A DNA stretch of 8,737 nucleotides from Nitrososphaerota archaeon (GTDB lineage: Archaea; Thermoproteota; Nitrososphaeria; Nitrososphaerales; Gagatemarchaeaceae), in the NCBI GenBank assembly GCA_003135575.1, contig PLCG01000061.1, positions 425 through 9,161 of the forward strand, read 5' to 3'. Shown here piece after piece: positions 1 to 6,621 of the stretch. A program made the translations under genes and the position numbers. The notes below the pieces were generated by a model. That model had not been told where the DNA came from, ran no database searches, and worked only from the letters and a program-made list of their open reading frames with translations. Every line of letters begins with the position of its first letter. Within the stretch, counting starts at the first letter, position 1.

Positions 1-2
1 TG

Positions 3-293
3 GGGATAGCCCAGAAGGCCAACAAGAACGTTAACAACATAAGCGGAGGCGAGCGGCAGCGCGTCGCGGTCGCAAGGGCCCTTGCGAACGACCCCAAGAT
101 CGTGCTCGCGGACGAGCCCACGGGTAACCTCGACACGAAGAACACCGACCTCATGATGACCCTGTTGAAGCAGCTAAACGAAGAGTTCGGGAAGACGCTG
201 GTGATAATCACCCACAACCCGGAAGTGGCCTCCCACGCGCAGCGCGTGATTTCCATCCGGGACGGCTCCATCGTGGAGATAAAGGAGAACTGA
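3..293 (+). CDS. ABC transporter ATP-binding protein, LolD/MacB type, C-terminal part
   Basis: The 5' end lies outside the window, so Walker A and the Q-loop are not seen. The frame opens at base 3 and shows the ABC signature ISGGERQR (39-62), Walker B with the catalytic Glu (IVLADEP, 99-119), the D-loop GNLD and an H-loop His in IITHNPEVA, ending in a TGA at 291-293. The signature, ADEPTGNLD and THNPEVA block are typical of the COG1136 LolD/MacB family, which pairs with FtsX-fold permeases in mechanotransmission-type exporters. An apparent GTG start at 102 falls inside Walker B and cannot be the true start. It lies 10 nt before the next gene and is co-directional with the permease at 2985, so the three form one operon. 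It should hydrolyse ATP on the cytoplasmic side to drive that permease; the substrate is unknown. Confidence 0.93.
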   Translation, partial: GIAQKANKNVNNISGGERQRVAVARALANDPKIVLADEPTGNLDTKNTDLMMTLLKQLNEEFGKTLVIITHNPEVASHAQRVISIRDGSIVEIKEN

Positions 294-303
294 GGGGACG
301 AAG

Positions 304-2949
304 ATGAAGAACGGCTCTCTCGCTCGGGCGTTCGTGCTTTCGCTTCTTGTCACGACAGGCGTCTACGCGGTCCCGGCATCCGCTGCACCTGGCTCTGCGT
401 CCGCAAACACCTCTTGCACTTCCCAGACCAACCCATTCAGCGTGACGGGCGCGATGTGGGGTGTCTCGGGGTCGCCGGTCAGCGCCTACCCGGGGAATCA
501 GAACGTGCCGCTCACGATAACCATGCTCTTCTCCGGCCCGTGCACCTCTCCGCAGGCGAGCTTCACGCTAAGCCTCGCGCAATCCTCTAACCCCACGCCC
601 TTCACCGGGCCCAACGGCATCTCACAGCCCAAGGATGTCAGCCTCAACATCTCCCCGAACACCCTGGTCACCGAGACGTTCTACCTCAACATCAACCAGA
701 ACGCCGCGACGGGGTTCACCTACTACATCCCGATGATAATCCAGTACGCGAACAATACCCTGACGAACGTGGTGACCGAGGTAACTACCGCACCGATTAT
801 CCTCTACGGACAGGTGCAGCTGAGCTTCGGAGCAGGGACCTCGCACCTCCTTGCGGGGGCAGTCAACAACGTGACGATCTCGATCTCTAACACCGGGTCC
901 GCCGTGTCCGGCCCTGTCTCGACGACGGTGACCGCTCCCGCGGGCGTCACACTCCTCAACCAGCTAGCCACCACGACGACGATAGACCCTGGAAGCAGCG
1001 TGTTCATGCTCTTGCAGGTCTTCGTCCCGACTTCGCTCAGCGGGACCGCCTTCACTCTGACCTTGACAGGAAAATACCTCGATGCCTATTCTAACAGCCA
1101 GACCGCCACTCAGAGTCTCGGGTTCCTGGCTTACACTCCGACAGCGGCGGCTGGGTCGTCTTTGGTGGTGGAGGGAGCGACTTGGGGCAGTGCCGCCAGC
1201 GCGACCTCGCCCGTGCCCGGCACCCAGGACACCCCGCTCGTGGTGAGCCTCCAGTATCTGGGCTCGATCCCTGTCACGAGCATCCAAGGAGTCATCCAGC
1301 TCTCTGCAGGAGTCACGGACCTCAATGGCCGCAACACAGCGGTCGCTTACTCTTCCGCCACGACCAACCAGTACGGGGCGGTGCAGCTGACGTTTTACCT
1401 CAACCTCGCCAGCACCGTTAGGCCCGGGAGCTACAACATGTCGCTCAGCCTCACATGGATGACCGCGCAGTCTCTCGGCCTCACCCAGACTGCGGTCCTA
1501 AGCCCGCCCCCGATCGCGCAGCTGCAGTCGCTCTTCCAAGTCCAGGGCTCCACGTGGGGCACCACAGCCACGGCGACCGCGCCCGTACCGGGGACGCTCA
1601 ACTCGCCCCTCGTCGTGAGCCTGCAATACATCGGCACGACCTCGGTCACCAGCCTAAAGGGGACGCTCACTTTGCCCAATGGGATAACCGACCTCAACGG
1701 CCACCAGACGGCCACCGCCTACGCCGCGACGGTCTCTCCCAACCAGGTCATCACGCTCACCTTCTACCTCGACGTCGCGAGCACGGTCAAGCCGGCGAGC
1801 TACAACTACACGCTCGACCTCTCGTGGACGACCGCCGTGTCGGTGACGATGGGCCAGAGCAGCCCGCTCTCGGCGCCTCCAATCGCCGCCCCCACGACAA
1901 CGGCGAGCTTCCCGCTCTCGGTGACGCAGCAGAACTCCACTGTGGTGGCGGGGTCGCAGACCTCAGCTGGGTTCCAACTCACGAATCAGGGAACGTCGCC
2001 GATATACTCGCCGACCTTCTCCCTCACCGTTGCCTCGCCGCTTGTCCTCGCCTCGATCGGCTCGCCGGTCCCCACAGCAGAGCTTGATGCAGGGAAGACG
2101 GCCATGTTCACCGCGCACGTGACCAGCGGCCCCAGCGCGACGGCCGGGATCTACAGCGGGACGCTCACGCTCGCCTTCACGGACTCGAACGGGGCATCCC
2201 ACACGCAGACCTTCCCGGTAGGGTTCATGCTCCAAGGGACGATAGTCCTGATACTCCAGAACACCGCAGTCACCCAGACCGCGACCGGGTTCACGATCAC
2301 CGGCTCCATCCTCAACGAGGGGAGCGTGCCCGCATATTACGCCTCGATAACCGGCCTTCTCGGCGTGAACACCGCGACGGCGGTATACCTGGGAGAGATC
2401 GACCCCAACACGCCGCTTCCCTTCAGCGTGACGATTCCCTTCGCCGCGCCGACAAGCGTCAACTCGACCACGACCGCCTCCGGCGCGGCGAGCACGACCT
2501 CGACCGCGTCCGCCAGCACCTCCACCAGCTCAGCCAGCACGACGAGCATTGTGATAGGGACAAGGACGATCACAGGGCCTCCCGGGGGCTTCCGCAACGG
2601 TAGCGGAGGGGGACTCCCTGGGATCTTCAACAGGACCCAAGGCGCTGCAGGCTCCGGCTCCGCGGACATCGCGCTCTCGCTGACTTTCAAGGACAGCTTC
2701 AGCAAGAACCAGCTCCAGGCCTTCACCGTCCCCACCACGATCAAGACCGCGAGCCAGCTCTCTAGCGGCAGGGGGCCTACGACGACAGCGACCTCTTCCG
2801 GCTCTGGGGTGCTGACTGACATCGCGTATGGCGTCTTCGCCGCGGTAGTCGCGACCATCGTCGTGGGCGCATTCATGCTCAGGAGACATCGCGCGAAGCG
2901 GTTCGCCAGCATGCCCGCGCAAGACAAGGGAGAGCAGTCCGTGATTTGA
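304..2949 (+). CDS. Large secreted, membrane-anchored beta-sandwich repeat protein (COG1361-like), ABC transporter partner
   Basis: An 881-residue protein with an N-terminal signal peptide (about residues 1-28, ending ASAAPG), a long extracytoplasmic part and a single C-terminal membrane helix (about 836-859) followed by RRHRAKR, giving an outside-in topology. Three domains share a GATWG-type motif followed by a PG..(N/D).PL segment: R1 (about 46-150), R2 (287-388) and R3 (411-511); R2 and R3 are near-duplicates. CARDB/NEW3-like sandwiches lie between and after them (about 165-275, 535-642, 645-812). The last is split by a Ser/Thr then Gly-rich insert (about 720-786). C38 and C80 in R1 are the only cysteines and could form a disulfide. 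The start ATG follows GAGGGGAC (294-299) at a normal spacing. Proteins of this COG1361 type are often found beside LolD-like ATPases and FtsX-like permeases in archaea. By position it is the adaptor or substrate-binding partner, but that role is inferred. Confidence 0.85.
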   Translation: MKNGSLARAFVLSLLVTTGVYAVPASAAPGSASANTSCTSQTNPFSVTGAMWGVSGSPVSAYPGNQNVPLTITMLFSGPCTSPQASFTLSLAQSSNPTPFTGPNGISQPKDVSLNISPNTLVTETFYLNINQNAATGFTYYIPMIIQYANNTLTNVVTEVTTAPIILYGQVQLSFGAGTSHLLAGAVNNVTISISNTGSAVSGPVSTTVTAPAGVTLLNQLATTTTIDPGSSVFMLLQVFVPTSLSGTAFTLTLTGKYLDAYSNSQTATQSLGFLAYTPTAAAGSSLVVEGATWGSAASATSPVPGTQDTPLVVSLQYLGSIPVTSIQGVIQLSAGVTDLNGRNTAVAYSSATTNQYGAVQLTFYLNLASTVRPGSYNMSLSLTWMTAQSLGLTQTAVLSPPPIAQLQSLFQVQGSTWGTTATATAPVPGTLNSPLVVSLQYIGTTSVTSLKGTLTLPNGITDLNGHQTATAYAATVSPNQVITLTFYLDVASTVKPASYNYTLDLSWTTAVSVTMGQSSPLSAPPIAAPTTTASFPLSVTQQNSTVVAGSQTSAGFQLTNQGTSPIYSPTFSLTVASPLVLASIGSPVPTAELDAGKTAMFTAHVTSGPSATAGIYSGTLTLAFTDSNGASHTQTFPVGFMLQGTIVLILQNTAVTQTATGFTITGSILNEGSVPAYYASITGLLGVNTATAVYLGEIDPNTPLPFSVTIPFAAPTSVNSTTTASGAASTTSTASASTSTSSASTTSIVIGTRTITGPPGGFRNGSGGGLPGIFNRTQGAAGSGSADIALSLTFKDSFSKNQLQAFTVPTTIKTASQLSSGRGPTTTATSSGSGVLTDIAYGVFAAVVATIVVGAFMLRRHRAKRFASMPAQDKGEQSVI
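1162..1836 (+). repeat. Intragenic tandem domain duplication (R2 and R3)
   Basis: Two adjacent in-frame units, 1162-1467 and 1534-1836 (about 102 residues each), encode near-duplicate domains in the protein at 304-2949. They share the order G(A/S)TWG, (S/A)PVPGT, PLVVSLQY(L/I)G, TDLNG, LTFYL(N/D)(L/V)AS and SW-T. A third, more diverged copy (about 439-753) has the same GAMWG and PGNQNVPL landmarks. The DNA has diverged but is still recognisable, so the duplication is not very recent. Confidence 0.8.
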
Positions 2950-2984
2950 GCCTCACCTCCGCATTCAGTCCGGTGTCGATGTAG

Positions 2985-4349
2985 ATGCGCCCGGTCGGCC
3001 TCCTAAAGTACGCGATGCGCGCCCTGACGGAGCGCAAGCTGAGGGCGGTCCTGACGATACTCGGCATCGTCATTGGGCCCGCGACCATCGTCTCGCTCGT
3101 TGCCGCCACTCAGGGCTACAGCAACGCGAGCGCGGCGCAGTTCTCCACGCTCGGCGCCACGAACCTCTTCATCGCCCCTGTGGGGCGTGGGACCACTCTC
3201 ACCGCCGCAGACGTGGGCAGCATCCAGAACATGAGCGGCGTGGCGGCCGTGCTCCCCTATCAGATGATAAACGGCCAGATAACCGACGGGAGCGTCACGC
3301 TCGGGGCGCAGGTCATCGCAATCGACTTTACGCAGATCGGGAGCGCGTTCCCGACTCTCACCCTTTCCCAGGGGAGCGTCCCTGCGCCCACCGACACAAT
3401 CGGAGCAGTGATCGGGAACTCCATCGCGAACCCGAGCGTCCAGGGCGCGAACAACTACACCGTGAACCAGGTGGTGTCGGTGTCAGGCCTTGGCAGGGCC
3501 CAGGGGTTCGTCACACGCGCGGGGGGCGGAGGGGGCGGGGGCTCGGGAAGCGCCGCGACAATCCACTCGTTCGTGGTGATGGGTATCTACAACCCCTTCG
3601 GGTCAGCCTTCGGTGTAGATCCTGACAGCACGGTCTTCATCCCGCTCGCCTCCGGCCAGCAGATACTCCACAGCGCGACCTACACAGGGATAGTCGTGGT
3701 GGCGTCCAGCCCCAACACCGTGAGCGACGTGACCAACGAGCTCACGGCGCTATACGGCCAGAACATCAGGATAACCTCGGTCAGCTCCCTCCTCTCCTCG
3801 ATCCAGTCCGTGACGAGCGGGGCGACCACCCTGCTGGAGGCGGTCGGCGGGACGTCCGTCCTCGTCGCCTTCATCGGCATCATGACGACGATGCTCACCT
3901 CCGTGCTCGAGCGGACCAAGGAGATAGGCGTCCTCAAGGCCCTCGGCTCAAGCAGCAGGGGGATCATGGCGGTATTCATCACCGAGGCGATGGTGACCGG
4001 CCTCATCGGAGGGTTCATCGGCGCGGGCGCGGGTTTCATGCTCTCGTTCCTTGTGATAGGGGCGCTCAGCGGGACCCTCAGGCTTCCGTTCGGCGGAGGG
4101 GGAGGAGGGGCACGCGTCGTGGCAACGGCGGCTGCCGGCCGCGGGGGCGGCGGTGGAGGAGGCCCGGCGTTCCAAGGCGGCGGCCCGGGTGCGAGCACGG
4201 CCTCGACCTTGACGATCACTCCCGCGATAACGCCCGAGATAATGATACTCGCGATACTCCTCGCCGTTGCGGTGGGCACGTTTGGCGGGCTCATCCCAGC
4301 GTGGAGGGCCTCAAGGATGAACCCCGTGGAAGCGCTCAGAAGGTCGTAG
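2985..4349 (+). CDS. MacB/FtsX-type ABC transporter permease
   Basis: A 454-residue permease. The N-terminus (MRPVGLLKYAMRALTERKLR, then a hydrophobic helix about 21-41 ending in IGPATIVSLVAAT) is the MacB_PCD start. An extracytoplasmic domain follows to about residue 280. The FtsX core then has helices about 286-305, 328-360 and 418-440, the cytoplasmic loop LERTKEIGVLKALGSS and the family-typical end PAWRASRMNPVEALRRS. It should form the membrane part of the exporter driven by the ATPase ending at 293. An in-frame TAG lies directly before the ATG, which rules out upstream starts; no clear Shine-Dalgarno is visible in the 35-nt gap. Two poly-Gly inserts are unusual: about 179-190 in the extracytoplasmic domain and about 369-400 between the last two helices. 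Confidence 0.9.
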   Translation: MRPVGLLKYAMRALTERKLRAVLTILGIVIGPATIVSLVAATQGYSNASAAQFSTLGATNLFIAPVGRGTTLTAADVGSIQNMSGVAAVLPYQMINGQITDGSVTLGAQVIAIDFTQIGSAFPTLTLSQGSVPAPTDTIGAVIGNSIANPSVQGANNYTVNQVVSVSGLGRAQGFVTRAGGGGGGGSGSAATIHSFVVMGIYNPFGSAFGVDPDSTVFIPLASGQQILHSATYTGIVVVASSPNTVSDVTNELTALYGQNIRITSVSSLLSSIQSVTSGATTLLEAVGGTSVLVAFIGIMTTMLTSVLERTKEIGVLKALGSSSRGIMAVFITEAMVTGLIGGFIGAGAGFMLSFLVIGALSGTLRLPFGGGGGGARVVATAAAGRGGGGGGGPAFQGGGPGASTASTLTITPAITPEIMILAILLAVAVGTFGGLIPAWRASRMNPVEALRRS

Positions 4350-4356
4350 CAACTGA

Positions 4357-4455
4357 CTAGCTGAGAAGCCTTTCGAACTCCTCCCTAGTCATCCCCATCT
4401 CGGCGGCGATAGCGCCGATTAGCCCGCCCGTTAATCTCTTGCAAGGGATACACGC
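4357..4455 (-). pseudogene. Short C-terminal coding remnant, unknown family
   Basis: The minus strand reads 32 codons without a usable start, ending in a TAG seven bases beyond the convergent permease stop. The peptide includes KRLTGGLIGAIAAEMGM and ends TREEFERLLS, which looks like a natural protein tail (a small-residue helix plus an acidic/basic amphipathic end). Upstream the frame is closed by two consecutive TAA codons at 4456-4461, exactly where the box A of the next gene sits. It is best explained as the 3' end of a gene whose front was lost. I do not recognise the family; a chance frame cannot be excluded. Confidence 0.35.
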
Positions 4456-4461
4456 TTATTA
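4453..4461 (+). promoter_or_regulatory. Archaeal box A promoter of the aspartic protease gene
   Basis: The sequence CGCTTATTA is centred about 26 nt before the ATG at 4483. That is the normal distance from box A to the transcription start, so the mRNA would be leaderless or nearly so. No Shine-Dalgarno precedes the ATG, which fits. The BRE is weak. Confidence 0.5.
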
Positions 4462-4482
4462 GCGGATTGAGACCTAAAGGGC

Positions 4483-4836
4483 ATGGGCTTGACATACGCG
4501 CAGGTAAGGGTAACCGGTTCCAAAGCGAGCGAAGAGTTGCAGCTACTCGTGGACACTGGAAGCCTCTACACCTGGATTCATGGACGGGTACTTGACAACC
4601 TTGGCGCTAGCGGTCTCGGAGAGCGGAGGTTTAGGACCATCGAGGGGAGGGACATCACAAGGCGCGTCGGTGAAGCGGTCATCGAGTCATCTGGAGAAAG
4701 AGCGACCCGGATCGTCGTATTCGCGGAGGAAGGCGACGCCCAGGTCATGGGTGCGGACTCCTTGGAAGGGCTCGGATTGGAGCTCGACCCCACCACCAGG
4801 CGTCTGAAGAAAGTCGAAGCGTTCATCGCCTATTGA
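4483..4836 (+). CDS. Retropepsin-like aspartic protease (clan AA)
   Basis: A 117-residue, single-domain protein without signal peptide or membrane segment. The catalytic motif is LLVDTGSLYTWI (D24-T25-G26). The C-terminal half carries the second landmark of the fold, MGADSLEGLGLELDP (89-103), equivalent to the LG...LE.LGL.(V/L)D segment of microbial retropepsin-like proteins. The length matches the small single-domain clan AA families, which contribute one Asp per subunit and so work as homodimers. The conserved Asp and flanking hydrophobics are intact, so activity is plausible. The substrate is unknown. It has its own box A, stands alone between the ABC operon and the cupredoxins, and is followed by a T-run. 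Confidence 0.8.
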   Translation: MGLTYAQVRVTGSKASEELQLLVDTGSLYTWIHGRVLDNLGASGLGERRFRTIEGRDITRRVGEAVIESSGERATRIVVFAEEGDAQVMGADSLEGLGLELDPTTRRLKKVEAFIAY

Positions 4837-4861
4837 CGCTCCACAGACACAATCGTTAGCC

Positions 4862-4868
4862 TCTTTTT
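4862..4868 (+). terminator. Possible T-run terminator after the aspartic protease gene
   Basis: TCTTTTT occurs 25 nt after the stop at 4836. Short T-runs on the non-template strand are enough for archaeal transcription termination. No stable hairpin directly precedes it. The rest of the gap up to 4930 shows only a small GCCTCCGAGGC inverted repeat (4888-4898) and no gene. Confidence 0.3.
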
Positions 4869-4930
4869 CGCCATCCCCGGTGTCACCGCCTCCGAGGCTA
4901 CACCTCCGAGCGAAAAATCCCGTCTCATGC

Positions 4931-4947
4931 AAAGGAAGGGATATATT
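4931..4947 (+). promoter_or_regulatory. BRE and box A promoter of the first cupredoxin gene
   Basis: AAAGGAAGGG (BRE-like, purine-rich) is followed directly by ATATATT, centred about 30 nt before the ATG at 4974. This is the best-formed promoter in the window and predicts a 5' leader of only a few bases. The same promoter probably also serves the second cupredoxin, since the 44-nt gap between the two genes has no TATA element. Confidence 0.65.
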
Positions 4948-4973
4948 GCCAAGTCGGCGAGGCTACGAAAGAC

Positions 4974-5516
4974 ATGCGCAGGAACACCATAACGCACCCG
5001 GACGTCATTCGGAGAGTTACAATCGCGGCTAGCGCCTTGGCTGTCGTGCTCCTTTCAGGTTTGATGATAGCCCTGCCCGCCTCAGGTGCCATATCCCCTG
5101 TCAATGTGTCGATTCCAAACGGGGCCGCCGCCCCCAACAGCGGGGCCGGTTACGCGCCGGCTACCGTGACCGTCGTGATCGGCGTCAACAACACGGTGAC
5201 GTGGACAAACGCCGACACGGCTCCCCACACTGTGACCCCAGCCACCCTCCCCACAGGCGCGACCTGGTCCGTCGGGTCCGGCAACATGGCTGTGGGCGCG
5301 GTCTATTCCTTCACGTTCACGGTGCCCGGGACATACACCTACGGGTGCGCGTACCATGGATGGATGGGTGGCAGCGTCATCGTCAAGGCGGCGGCGACTC
5401 CTACTCCCGAGTTCCCCCTAGCCTCGCTCGCGATAGTCTTCTTCGCAGTGATCGCGGCGATAATGCTCGCAGCCCCGCGCCTTCGTTCTAGTCCGATGAA
5501 CCCAGCATCGGTCTAA
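4974..5516 (+). CDS. Secreted membrane-anchored type I copper protein (cupredoxin), copy 1
   Basis: A 180-residue protein with an N-terminal signal/anchor (about 14-38, ending LPASGA), a plastocyanin/amicyanin-like domain (about 42-138) and a C-terminal PTPEFP motif, hydrophobic helix (about 149-166) and short basic tail (RLRSS). All four type I copper ligands are present: H85 in APHTVTP, then C125, H128 and M131 in YGCAYHGWM. The GTYTYGCAYH loop is the usual short Cys-His-Met ligand loop of plastocyanin-like electron carriers. It should bind copper outside the cell and shuttle electrons while tethered by the C-terminal helix. PEFP before a terminal helix resembles archaeal PEF/PEFG-type sorting signals, so archaeosortase-like processing is possible but unproven. 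It has its own promoter, and a near-identical paralog follows 44 nt downstream. Confidence 0.9.
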   Translation: MRRNTITHPDVIRRVTIAASALAVVLLSGLMIALPASGAISPVNVSIPNGAAAPNSGAGYAPATVTVVIGVNNTVTWTNADTAPHTVTPATLPTGATWSVGSGNMAVGAVYSFTFTVPGTYTYGCAYHGWMGGSVIVKAAATPTPEFPLASLAIVFFAVIAAIMLAAPRLRSSPMNPASV

Positions 5517-5560
5517 GTTTCTCAAGGCGGCAGGACCAGCTCGCAGGCTTGTGGAAGGAA

Positions 5561-6103
5561 ATGCGCAAGAACTCTAGGCGCCCCTTCGGAACCGGCGGAA
5601 GAGCTTCGCTAGTTTTGGGCGCTTTTGCTCTGGGCCTGCTCTCCTGGTTGACGATGGCCTTGCCTATCTCAGGCGCCCAATCGCCGGTGGTGGTGTCAAT
5701 GCCAAACGGGGCCGGCGCCCCTAGCGGCGCGCCTGGCTACGCACCAGATGTCGTGACGGTGGTCGTAGGTGTCAATAACACCGTCATATGGGCCCAGAAT
5801 GACACCGGCCACAACCATACGGTGACTCCCAAAGACCAGCCCGCGGGAGGAGGCTGGATCGCAGGGTCAGGCAACATGGTGCCAAAAACGACTTACTCGT
5901 TCACGTTCACCGTGCCGGGGACATACAACTATCTTTGCGCCTACCATGCTTGGATGACGGGAACCGTGATAGTCAAACCCGCGACTCCCACCCCTGAGTT
6001 CCCTGTCGCCTACCTCGCGTTGATCTTCTTTGCCGTTATCGCCGCGATTGTCGTGGCAGCCCCGCGCCTTCGTCCTAGCCCGATGAGTCCCACCGCGGTC
6101 TAG
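5561..6103 (+). CDS. Secreted membrane-anchored type I copper protein (cupredoxin), copy 2
   Basis: A paralog of the preceding gene, also 180 residues from the ATG at 5561. An upstream in-frame TTG at 5549 would add four residues, but the ATG gives the same length and the same start (MRKN versus MRRN). Signal/anchor about 16-39; copper domain about 42-140 with ligands H86 in GHNHTVTP, then C126, H129 and M132 in YLCAYHAWM; then ATPTPEFP, a terminal helix (about 149-167) and the tail RLRPSPM. The extra His at 84 and the AHNH-like segment near the first ligand could tune copper affinity or potential; this is inference. No promoter is visible in the 44-nt gap, so it is probably cotranscribed with copy 1. 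Both genes are followed within six bases by the same CAAGGCGGCA (5523-5532 and 6107-6116), which marks the edge of the duplicated unit. Confidence 0.88.
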   Translation: MRKNSRRPFGTGGRASLVLGAFALGLLSWLTMALPISGAQSPVVVSMPNGAGAPSGAPGYAPDVVTVVVGVNNTVIWAQNDTGHNHTVTPKDQPAGGGWIAGSGNMVPKTTYSFTFTVPGTYNYLCAYHAWMTGTVIVKPATPTPEFPVAYLALIFFAVIAAIVVAAPRLRPSPMSPTAV

Positions 6104-6125
6104 TCGCAAGGCGGCATAGACGGAT

Positions 6126-6587
6126 TCAGCCCGGTTTCTTGCCGCTGAGCTCCCTCATCATCTCCAACGCGTCGTCTCCGTTTGGATAATACCGTCTGAA
6201 GACCCTACTCGTGTCGCTGAAACCTAGCTTGCGATAGAACTTGACTGTGTCGTCGTGCTTCGCGTCTACCAGCAGGTAGACCCGCTCCACGTTGTCGGCG
6301 AGATGGTCGATGGCGGCTCTCATCAGCGTCTCCCCGATCCCCTGCCTTCTCACCCCCTCAGCGACGGCTATCGACTGGATCATGCCCTGCCCCTCTTGAC
6401 GCGCCGCGATCACATAGCCGACGATCTGCTCGCCGTAGGTGGCGACGATGAATCCCTGGCGGGCGACCGCGAGGAAGTAGAGGAAGACGGACTTGTTGTA
6501 GGCGTCGTCGGGGAATGCGGCCTTCTCGATCTCGCCGACCTCGCCGAGGTCTTGGAACCTGCAAGGCCTCAGCTCGACGTCGGTCAT
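6126..6587 (-). CDS. GNAT-family N-acetyltransferase, RimI-like
   Basis: A 153-residue, single-domain, cytoplasmic GNAT protein. The strand with QSIAVAEGVRRQGIGETLM (71-89) contains the acetyl-CoA pyrophosphate-binding motif RRQGIG. Motif B is seen as KFYRKLGF (116-123), with the general-acid Tyr candidate Y118. The end, RRYYPNGDDALEMM, resembles RimI/Ard1-type protein N-terminal acetyltransferases. A protein N-terminal acetyltransferase is the best guess, but a small-molecule GNAT is possible. The start ATG follows the 47-codon gene ending at 6622 by 34 nt on the same strand and has no own TATA box, so it is probably transcribed from the divergent promoter at about 6790. A repeat GATTACCC (plus strand 6589-6596 and 6605-6612) lies just upstream of the start. 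Confidence 0.88.
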   Translation of the reverse strand: MTDVELRPCRFQDLGEVGEIEKAAFPDDAYNKSVFLYFLAVARQGFIVATYGEQIVGYVIAARQEGQGMIQSIAVAEGVRRQGIGETLMRAAIDHLADNVERVYLLVDAKHDDTVKFYRKLGFSDTSRVFRRYYPNGDDALEMMRELSGKKPG

Positions 6588-6621
6588 GGATTACCCTTCG
6601 CCGTGATTACCCGCGATGACT

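Noticed and set aside
1455..2087. 210-codon plus-strand frame overlapping the secreted-protein gene
   Set aside because: It is a frame-shifted reading of the same gene, rich in Arg/His/Pro, with no motif; the main frame has signal peptide, repeats and membrane helix.
2337..2927. 196-codon open frame on the minus strand inside the secreted-protein gene
   Set aside because: It is a mirror of GC-rich codons in a well-supported gene; it has no recognisable motif and its Val/Leu/Ala/Pro composition follows from the antisense of Thr/Ser/Gly codons.
3680..4294. 204-codon minus-strand frame inside the permease gene
   Set aside because: Its poly-Pro runs are the antisense of the poly-Gly codons; the plus-strand frame is a clear FtsX permease.
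5549..5560. TTG start for the second cupredoxin
   Set aside because: The ATG at 5561 gives the same length and N-terminus as its paralog.
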